From Blattamonas nauphoetae (lineage: Eukaryota > Preaxostyla > Oxymonadida), in the NCBI GenBank assembly GCA_033064195.1, contig JARBJD010000085.1:1-64000 (forward strand): 64,000 bases of DNA, written 5' to 3'. Made by a program: the position numbers and the translations under genes. A model generated the notes under the pieces. The model made no database searches. It saw only the letters and a list, made by a program, of their open reading frames with translations, and had not been told where the DNA came from. Positions 55,915-64,000 of this stretch are shown here, one piece after another. Position 1 is the stretch's first letter. Every line of letters starts with the position of its first letter.

Positions 55915-58900
55915 TCAACCTCGGGAAAAGTCGAATGTTCTCATTGTGTTTGTTTGATGTGCCCGTCGGATTGTGGAGAGAAGAATCCCAATCACAGCTA
56001 TCCCTTTCTCGTAGTCATCCAAGAACGATGAATTCGACACAGCGAGCACGACACGATCCAGCAGACCTTTCCTCACCAAAAGCATCCGAACAGCATCAGA
56101 CGAGATACTGACGAATCGATGGAAAATCTCTAAGGTCACAGAAACGACTGCTGGATAAGGAGAGCTGAGAAGATGAAAAAAGAGATGTTTTCACACAGGA
56201 GACTTGTCGTAAGAAATTCAACGATAATTACTGCGATGTTAGAAGTCCGGAAACCTGAGTAACGATGAAAACAAGGAGACCAGACCGACTGAAGCCATCT
56301 GATGCACACATTGAGACAGAAGGCGGAGTCGTTCCCTGAGAGGTAGTTGGGGGATGACGAGAGATGAGATGCCAGAGTGGGAGTTGAAAGTATTTGGTTT
56401 GAAGAGAGAGGGGATGCCAGAGTGAGAGCAGAGAGTTTGGAGGACGTCTCGCTGAGCACCAGCAAGAGAAGGAAGATGGCAGAGAAGCGGAGAGTCGAAG
56501 TGAGAAGGAATGCTGAGCCAGTGAAGAGACACAACAATCTCTTCAGCTTGACTCAGAACGTTCAATTCGTCTTGATCCTGATTCGAATCGAAAGGAGCCA
56601 GCAGCTTGAAGACTTTGGCGAGAGACGAGCACGCTCCGAAGGGTGCGGTCAAGACACCAAAGCCGACAAAGATAATGAGAAAATGGACCCAGATGTCGAA
56701 TGTGGTTCTGACGAGGCGTGGCGATGAGAGGAGGGTGTCGAAGAGACGAGGAGGAGGGAAATAACCGAAGAGAGTGCGAAGGTCATCCGGTGTGGAATCG
56801 AGATCTATATCAAGGAAGAGAATGAGTAAGAGATGAAAAAGCGAATGTTGGTCGAGATTGAGTGTGGGACACCGAAGAAGGAGGGAGTGCAGACCAACAT
56901 TCGGCGTGTGGAGGAACGCTCTCGAAGTGCAGAAATCCAGATCAGCCTGTCTCTCGAAGAAAGCGTCTGGGTCGTCGCGGAGTGTCCTCTCGAACATCAG
57001 ATCCATCGGGAAGAAGGAGTGTCTGCTTTTGGGGGCAATTGAAGTGTGGTTGAGAAAGAAGGCTGGATTCACCCGATTCCAGAGATTCTGTGGACTTAAG
57101 TTTAAATCGATTGTGATGAGTTCGGTGAGTTCGGAAGGGAAATCACAGCCACAATAGATAGACAAGATTGAACCAAGAGTGTATGCGAGTGAGCTCTGAA
57201 AATGTCTGGATCGTTTTTGTTCTGAAGATGAACTCGGATCGATTGAGAGTCGCGACATCATCTGATTCCTCTTCTCAAACTGGAAAACGAAGTCCAATTT
57301 CCATTTCAGGGAAATCGAAGTTGCGTCGCAGAAGAGCAAATTGGCGAGAAACTGACTCGCATGGTCGAAGAGCCGAATGTCGCTCACGTCTGCTGCCAGA
57401 AACCCGTCGAAATCGAAATCTGCCTCGTTCATGGGCTTTGCATTTCCAATCCTGGTTGTGACGAAGAACCATCTCGCCCACAACTTGAGCAGCGTAATCT
57501 TCTCCCAGAGTGTTCCGTCTCGGAATGCCATTCGAAGATCTTCAAATCTTTGTTCACGAGGGTCGTGGGCAATCTGAAGGACGGTTCCGATTTCGAAGAA
57601 TAAATTGAAGCATTTAATCTGGACGGCGTGATTGGAGGAACGTAGACCAGAGAGAAGAAGAAGTTGGAAGTTGTCGACGTCGGCAATGCATTTTGTGGAT
57701 TGTGTTGCGTTGAGAACAGCATGGCATCGATTGAGTGATGCCACGACCTTCCGATCGTCTGTGTCGTCGAACAGCGAGATGTCAAATATCTCGTTCAGAT
57801 CGAAAAAGTCGGGAAATTGATTCACATACGCGTCCAGTACTGATTCTGGCGTAAATGACGGACGGTTGTTCCACGAGAAGGAAGTGGGATGAGGTCGGGT
57901 GAGGATTGTATGAAGTGTGAGGAGGACCTGTTGGGAATGACAAACGATGGAGTCCGTGTGGAAGCACGCCTGCTCAGAAGCGACTGTTCGAGAATTGGAA
58001 GACCATTGAGAAGATGGGAGTGAGATTTGGGTGGAGATGAATGAGTAGAGAAGTGAAGAGCTGACATCTGTCGCGTTGATGCTCTCATCTGGATAGAAAG
58101 GAAGACGAGGAGTGCGTGTGGGAGAGTCGTCGGATGAGAACACAGTCCGACTGGTCTCATAGATTGAGGTTGTGTTGGCTCTGAGTTGATGTTTCGTTTG
58201 GAGAGAGAGGAGTGTGGCTCGCAGACAGCGAGATTGGAGGATGGACAGATTATTCTGAAGGGAATAATGAACAGAAATGGCAACACACCTCGCGGGTGAC
58301 ATCTTGCTCGATTGTCTCCATCATCGTCACCCATTCTTTCCAATCGAAATACGAATTCTGAACTTTCTCCATCGAGTGTGTCTCTTTGACCTTCTTCACA
58401 GCATCCAGGAGCTGTTCCGAAAGTTCAACATGATCACCCAACAGGAATGAATGGACAGTGGGTCGACAATGTTGACGATTTTTGGGGAGAAGAATAACAA
58501 ATGCAAACACTGCGGCGATGTTTTTGATGAAGAATGGATTGGCGGATGGAGTTCTAGTCTTGTCGATACAAACAAAACAGTTCACAAAATACTGGAAAAG
58601 ATCTGTTGGAGATGAATGTGGGAGAATGAGGTCTCCAGAAGCCACGAAATGTTCGACGAGGGCAACCATGATGCGTGCGAAGACAATATCCTCTTGTTTG
58701 TAGTCAAGAGGGAGGATCAATCGGTTGTGTTGTTTGAGTGTTCGGTGGATGTGAAGAAAGAACTGGCAGAGCGTGGAGATGTCAGAAGAGAGAGAACCAG
58801 CTTTCGATGGTTGTTGAGGCGAGGATGGAAAGGCTGTTCAGAATATGAAAGGTGAAAAAGGTGAAAACCGATAATTATTGTGGAAGAGGCGTCAATTCGG

Positions 58901-59192
58901 ATGTTCTCGAAGGTCAGAGGCGGTGCAGAGGGGCGTTCTCTTCTGAAGATGTCCGCACCGATCACCGCTTCAACAAACCATTCCATCAATCTCTGCATGA
59001 AGGAGGAAAAAGAGGAGGATAACATACTGTCCAAGAAAGACCTTTCTCATTGGTTTCAAACTGCCTGAGATGTGGTGCGAGAGATTCAGTCGGAATCTCC
59101 TCCGAAAGTACAGTATTGACTATGTCATTGTCACCATAGTCGACCGGCGAAGAGATGATGGATGGAGGGGAAAGATAAGTCCGTTCACTCAT
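55915..59192 (-). CDS. Large alpha-helical-repeat protein, six exons
   Basis: Exons 59192-59028, 58992-58869, 58833-58289, 58254-56286, 56254-56197 and 56164-55915 give 1,036 residues (MSERTYLSPPSII to DFSRG). Introns, 5' to 3', are 35 nt (58993-59027), 35 nt (58834-58868), 34 nt (58255-58288), 31 nt (56255-56285) and 32 nt (56165-56196), all GT-AG; the first three are very clear, the last two less so. The product is made of Leu/Phe-rich amphipathic helices (LSEQLLDAVKKVKETHSM, FFDLNEIFDISLFDDTD, LLVRKGLLDRVVLAVSN) in the manner of ARM/HEAT scaffolds. It has no catalytic motif, signal peptide or membrane helix, so it is probably a cytosolic protein-protein scaffold. I do not recognise a named family. 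It shares style with 59917-61031, 61528-63072 and the 5.7-7.6 kb relic. Confidence 0.82.
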
Positions 59193-59916
59193 TCAAATGA
59201 CTGAGATGGTGAGTTAGAATCCGACATGAACAGTCATTCCGGCTTCCGGTATTTGGTTCTCATTTTTTTCAAAGAAAGGGTTGATCTCAATTTGTCCGCG
59301 AATTTTAGAAAAATAAACAATTAGAGCAGTGAGTGACATTGATATGATCACACGAGATGGTTGTTTGTTCCTCAATTTCAATTTCTTCCTGCTGAAGACG
59401 GTGTGGAGACTGGTCAACCGGACTCAAGTTGAAATTATGGATTGAACTCAATCTGAACTCATTAACGATTGCTTTATTTTCATTTTAGCATCACTTGTTC
59501 AATAATTACTGGCCTTTCCTGCTGTTTGATTGAAGAATGATAAATAGAAATGGAATTGAAAGCTCGTTCTCATTGATCACCCCTTTCCTGTTTTTTTTAA
59601 GAACCAAATACCGGAAGCCGGAATGACTGAAATCATATGAGAAAATGAGAGAGAAAGGAAATGATAAAGAGACAAAAGCTGTATGATATGACGAGAAAAT
59701 GGAGAAAAACGAACCCCAAAACACAGTTGTTCCTGTCAAGCCGTCAGAAATAGCGATTCACAAGTGAGAGCAATTGGGGATGGTTTTGGTTGCGAAAAAG
59801 TAGAAAACGACTGGGTGAGTGCGGATATGACGGATGGAATGAAAAAACAGACAGAAAAGACGAACTCTCAAGTCTGAGAACAGAGATGACTCCAACAACG
59901 GTTCGATCCGTCTCCA
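59193..59916. promoter_or_regulatory. Divergent intergenic region
   Basis: 724 bp between two divergent helical-repeat genes, so it should hold both promoters. More than half of it is the 399-bp inverted-repeat element below. No TATA-like or other motif stands out. Confidence 0.4.
59231..59629. mobile_element. 399-bp MITE with perfect ~30-bp TIRs
   Basis: 59231-59260 and the complement of 59600-59629 are exact inverted repeats starting CAGTCATTCCGGCTTCCGG. The interior is AT-rich with no coding potential. No convincing target duplication is visible. The perfect TIRs suggest recent arrival between the two divergent promoters. Confidence 0.78.
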
Positions 59917-61031
59917 ATGCCTCCCAATCACAGATTGAGGGGAAAGCGCCATGATTCGCAACCTAGTCCTCCAGCAAAATGTGCTCCATCTTCGAATTCT
60001 GATCCACATGCTGAAAATACTCCGCACGATGGCCAACAAAAAACGAGCTCAGAATTATCACTTGATTCATCTGCTATCCCATCCAATCCCAAACTAAACA
60101 CGACTCATGTCGAAGACCAACAGTATATCCGACTCTCGAAGCAAATCCAGGAATACGAGCTGAAAAGAAGACGAATCAATGGACGAACAAAACCCGAACA
60201 GCCCGATCTGACAAATGATGATATTCGTCTTCCCACCACCATCTCGTCTGATTGGAGGTTAATCATACACAATTCGATTGGACTGGATGATCTCCGACAA
60301 GGATGTCTCTCACTGTTCGCACAAGGAAACTCTGGACTGGAATTGTCACCGAATGAAGGTCATCATGCGCTATGCTTCCTACAATTCGCCAATATCCACC
60401 TCAAACATCAACCAAGCGACTCTATCTTGTCTCTCAGATCCATATTTCCCGATGAATGGCCTCATTTCACACCATTCACCTCAGCTTTCCTCAAACTCCT
60501 GATAATTCCGAATCGAGCACTCCAAACTGCTCTCATGGCATTTCTCGATAGAATTTGGTTGAATTCAGATGATGAATTCACTATATCAATGGCCGAGACA
60601 GGATTCATATGTCTCAATATTTTTGAAAGTAAACATCGGTTTCACTGTTGTTCCAAGACAATAGAATCTCTTCTCGTTCCAATGAATGGTTTCTGGTCTC
60701 AAACTCCAGGGCTTGAAGCCATTAAATCTTTGTTTGTGTTCGTCATCTTCTCAATCAGGATCCGTTTGATGTTCAACATGACCTTACTCCTCTTTCTTTC
60801 AACATCAACCCTCAGATCAGACGGATATTCATTATCCCACATGTCTGTCGAACGTTTCTTCTTTTGTCACTTTCTTTGATGATTATAACACAGAAAAAGC
60901 TGATCCACTTTTCAACGATCGAATCTCTTGAAAATGATGCTAATTACTCTTCACTGTCCAATATCAAGGGCCAAAAACATTTGAAAAAATCTCTTAGTCA
61001 ACTAGTCTCTCTCTCTATTACATGTGAATAG
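59917..61031 (+). CDS. Alpha-helical protein, two exons, unknown family
   Basis: Starts MPPNHRLRGKRHDSQ at an ATG at 59917. The first ~90 residues are polar and disordered, then a basic helix (QIQEYELKRRRINGR), followed by Leu/Phe-rich helices (DDLRQGCLSLFAQGNSG, FTSAFLKLLIIPNRALQ, ALMAFLDRIWLN). The frame degrades near 60736. Removing a 23-nt GT-AG segment (60736-60758, GTGTTC...ATCAG) joins EAIKSLF to DPFDVQHDLTPLSFN, and the frame stays open for 90 codons to TAG at 61031, total 363 residues. A 23-nt intron is shorter than the 31-35 nt ones in neighbouring genes. Without splicing the frame ends at 60879 (320 residues). It could be the N-terminal part of a longer gene including 61528-63072, but no short-intron link was found. 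Confidence 0.65.
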
Positions 61032-61527
61032 TGATTTTTCCTTCTCATGAAACGATCGGTGATGATTGATCTATCTGGCATGAGAACGAGTATCAAACTG
61101 AGCCGATGGCTTTTTTCCGAGACTTTATGCAGGTTGTCGACTTCAATCGACAATTCGAGTTGTATGGATCGTTTTCTACAAGTTTTAGTATTTGGCGTTT
61201 TTTTTGTGACATTCTATCTTTTGTGAACTCTCCATTGTGGAACTGTCTGCCTTCACCTTGTTTCATCTCATTTCCATTTCTCATCCTAGTTTGAACCAAA
61301 AAGTGTGTCAAACTGGGGTTTTCAGAAACCATCCTTTTTGAACGCGATCGAAGTTCAATGTTGAAACAAACCCCTTTTCCGTCATATATATGTGTTTTCA
61401 AGTATTTAGAGAAAAATAAAAAAAGTGAAACCATCCATAGTGAAATGTTGCTTTTCAAAAATATTTGGACATATATCAGCTCTTCAAAACACTGAAACCA
61501 CACGACATTCCATTCTCTGATCAAGCA
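61032..61527. other. Short spacer or unrecognised intron/exon region
   Basis: AT-rich. A plus-strand frame 61106-61294 (RDFMQVVDFNRQFELYGSF) is weakly protein-like. The frame of the next gene is open from about 61450, with a possible 3' splice site CAG at 61486-61488. The boundary between the two genes is not settled here. Confidence 0.35.
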
Positions 61528-63072
61528 ATGGAACTCCACTCCCACTGTGCATCAATTTTGTTACATTTCCTCAATTTTCTCACCCCACAATATCAACATG
61601 ATCGCCTCCAAATCAACCCTCACACTCAAGTCAAAATGATACCAGCCTCAAAAATCACGAACACCCAGTTCCCTGCATTCAGGCCATATATACAACATCT
61701 CCTCAGCCATCCAAGGTGTTTCGCTGGCCATTCTGGTGTCATCTGTTCCATCTCGTTCATGAATGTGTTCGAGGAGCACTTCGATTCGGGAAGTCACACA
61801 TTCCTCGTTCCGGAACTTCGGCAAACGTACGACGACATTCAAAAAGAAATGTCAGATGAACTCTTCTCCTCTCTTCATCTTGTCTGTCCGAATGACAATC
61901 CCCAGTGCAAGAGATCCGACTTGAACAATCTTAGCGAAAATGGTTGGGTGGAAGTGTTCGAGCGTCTGCTTGAGCGAGCGGGCGAAGAGAGACCATTCTC
62001 CGATTTGGAGTTACAATCGCTTCTTCTCTTCTTGTCTCGCCGCCCCAAACCCACACAACTTCTGTTCGCGACAGATGGCACGTTCAGACTCGCTGTCAAA
62101 AATCAATCCTTCACATCGGCGACATTTCACGCCAAATCGCTCTGTTCCCTCTTCACCCCCACTCAGCAACACCACGCCCCTCCCCTCATCACTTCTTTCC
62201 GTTCCTTCGTGAAGACAATCGACGAGGTGTCTCTCATTCTCTACATTTTGGATGGATGGGTTTCGAGTCTCTTCGGAACTGTCCACCCATCAACGCTACC
62301 ATTCACACCCGACTTTATCCCCCTCCACACCGTCCTCATTGATCTCATCAAGGACCGGCTGAAGAACTCTGACCTCAGTCCAACCTCCATCAGACATCTC
62401 CCACCTCAACTTCGAAGCGAACTGGATGAGAGATCTCTCTCATTCTTCGAACACTCGAAGGAGTATTTGGTCCATCTCTCCCTCCACCCTTTCGCCATCG
62501 CGAATCGCAGAGATGACGCGATTCTCGACTTCCTCTCGTTTTTGATTGGTCCATACTCCTTCAGAGTCCTGTCTGATCCTTATCGAAAGATGCTGATTGA
62601 AGAAATGGATGCATCTGCTCTCTCCTCATCGTCTCCGCCTCTCATCCTCACAACTGAGCTGGTTCGTCCTCTCTCCGATGAAGAGACGATCCAAGTTGTT
62701 GACCGAATTATTGCTCACATCGACAGGAACACATTTCTGGATGACAACACAATTCTCCCGATCTTTGTTTTCATCCAACGACAACTCCATTCCCCATCTC
62801 TTCCAAAATTATTCAAGAAAGTGGGCCGAACACCAAATCAATACTTCCACGCATTGAACTCCTTTCTTTCTCTCGGCCACAACTCGTTCCTGTCTCGATG
62901 GATTAAAGGCACTCGACCGCCAGTCAACAATCTCTTCCTCACAAAATCAATCAATCATTCGCCAACAAACGACGATTGGAAGGATGTCTACGTCAAGAGT
63001 ATTCTGATTCTGATAAATATAGGGGGTGCATTAATTACGTCCCCTCAGGTTTTCTCGATATATGATGAATGA
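61528..63072 (+). CDS. Alpha-helical-repeat protein, unknown family (5' end uncertain)
   Basis: From the first in-frame ATG at 61528 (MELHSHCASILLHFLNFL) to TGA at 63072, 514 residues. The frame is open about 21 codons further upstream, after a possible 3' splice site at 61488, so an upstream exon may be missing. Helical segments alternate with short polar loops (WVEVFERLLERAGEERPF, LIDLIKDRLKNSDLS, TIQVVDRIIAHIDRNTF, PKLFKKVGRTPNQYFHAL), again scaffold-like. No catalytic motif, signal peptide or membrane span. Near the end, GTGCATTAATTACGTCCCCT...CAG could be a 23-nt intron, but splicing it only changes the last few residues. Likely a cytosolic interaction protein of the same style as 55915-59192. 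Confidence 0.7.
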   Translation: MELHSHCASILLHFLNFLTPQYQHDRLQINPHTQVKMIPASKITNTQFPAFRPYIQHLLSHPRCFAGHSGVICSISFMNVFEEHFDSGSHTFLVPELRQTYDDIQKEMSDELFSSLHLVCPNDNPQCKRSDLNNLSENGWVEVFERLLERAGEERPFSDLELQSLLLFLSRRPKPTQLLFATDGTFRLAVKNQSFTSATFHAKSLCSLFTPTQQHHAPPLITSFRSFVKTIDEVSLILYILDGWVSSLFGTVHPSTLPFTPDFIPLHTVLIDLIKDRLKNSDLSPTSIRHLPPQLRSELDERSLSFFEHSKEYLVHLSLHPFAIANRRDDAILDFLSFLIGPYSFRVLSDPYRKMLIEEMDASALSSSSPPLILTTELVRPLSDEETIQVVDRIIAHIDRNTFLDDNTILPIFVFIQRQLHSPSLPKLFKKVGRTPNQYFHALNSFLSLGHNSFLSRWIKGTRPPVNNLFLTKSINHSPTNDDWKDVYVKSILILINIGGALITSPQVFSIYDE

Positions 63073-64000
63073 AGACAATGACCAATACCGATATGAGTCA
63101 TAAACATCTGTGATGCTCAGATTAGTGAACACATTTCACAATGATACTTCTTAATTTACGATTTTCAGCAGAGTTCCTGTTTCAGACACACGAATCCCAA
63201 TCAACTATCACATTATTTTAAGAGGATGTCCATTCTACGGATTCAAATACATGAAAAAGACACAAATTGTTGAAGAATAAACAAATATCTTCCCATTGGA
63301 AGGTAAGTGGAGAATCCACACCACCGTCAACAACACAGATTCCCATATGTCTATCCACATCTCCATTCCGAAAGACACTCTCAAAACATGCTTCAAAGAT
63401 GATTAAAGTCAATGACAGTCGATTTCAACGAAACCATGCATCTTTTCGTTCGCTTCATCAATCGATCCTCTCGAAAGAGGTATTGCGATTTTCATTTCTC
63501 AAAATCAGTTTTCGTTTCTGGAAATAGGTGAAGAAATACACGTTTCCTCAACATATGGAATTTTCAACCATGGTTCGAGTTTTCACTGACTTCTTCGTGG
63601 ATCTTGAAAGTGATTCGATTCAAGTCTCATTTTGAACATTTTTACGTCTTTCTAAGATTATAAGAAGATGACATAAGTGATATCGGTGATAAAACTCAAC
63701 TTTCATACCTTCCAATGAAAAACGAATGACTTTTCATTTTTCCACCACACATGTGAATGAGGCTCTTATTTTACATTTTTAGAACACTGCACGATAAAAG
63801 AGTTGAAAAGAACTCTGATAATGAAATGATTTCTGGAAGTGTTTCTCATAGCTGAAAATATTCGTCAATCACCATCAGAAATGAGTGAATTGAGAGATCT
63901 ATCACACAAAATATCGAAAATTTGAACAGAAACAGCACCGCCCTTCTAGTAGGTGCTGTCCAAACCTCGGTTCCTCTCACATGAGTATGAGGTGGTCCTA
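63073..64000. other. No gene recognised
   Basis: AT-rich with an 86-codon plus-strand frame (63267-63527) of mixed composition that I would not call. A small hairpin (CAGCACC...GGTGCTG) lies near 63933-63960, close to the window edge. Confidence 0.5.

Overview
The window looks like nuclear DNA of a microbial eukaryote. The evidence is 31-37 nt GT-AG introns, very large signal-peptide/transmembrane surface proteins in tandem paralogous copies, use of TAA, TAG and TGA all as stops (standard code), and no bacterial operon structure. Huge beta-helix receptors with a C-terminal kinase-like domain next to alpha-helical-repeat genes, in a compact genome, fit a Preaxostyla/oxymonad flagellate such as Blattamonas. 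That placement is an inference from general resemblance; nothing was searched.

Layout. 0-8.4 kb is decayed: gene remnants on both strands, a 32-bp minisatellite (1.17-2.02 kb), a ruined fragment of the receptor family (4.9-5.7 kb) and a ruined helical-repeat gene (5.7-7.6 kb). 8.4-17.7 kb is the 3' part of a receptor paralogue, cut at its 5' end by a transposon-like terminus and interrupted by at least three TIR insertions (0.94 kb, a 0.38 + 4.4 kb pair, 0.48 kb). The 4.4-kb insert carries four diverged copies of a ~135-nt sequence whose predicted stems are kept by compensatory changes. 18.7-28.9 kb and 29.9-40.1 kb are two full-length tandem copies of the receptor gene with a period of exactly 11,186 bp. 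The first carries two compensating 1-nt frameshifts; the second is intact (3,390 aa). 40.9-43.1 kb holds a small three-exon coiled-coil gene (minus) and a TauE/SafE-type membrane transporter (plus). 44.3-55.6 kb (minus) is a more distant receptor split by a 3.5-kb element with ~88-bp TIRs and a perfect 9-bp target duplication, inside which lies what looks like a captured coiled-coil gene fragment. 55.9-59.2 kb (minus) is a ~1,036-aa helical-repeat protein in six exons. 59.9-63.1 kb (plus) holds two more genes of that helical style, and 63.1-64.0 kb shows no gene.

The dominant theme is a family of cell-surface receptors: signal peptide, serial right-handed beta-helix modules each opened by a paired-cysteine motif, one transmembrane helix, and an intracellular kinase C-lobe that lacks recognisable catalytic residues. 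The locus shows these genes being duplicated, homogenised in blocks, frameshifted and hit by DNA transposons. No tRNA, rRNA, CRISPR, LTR element or virus-like element was recognised.
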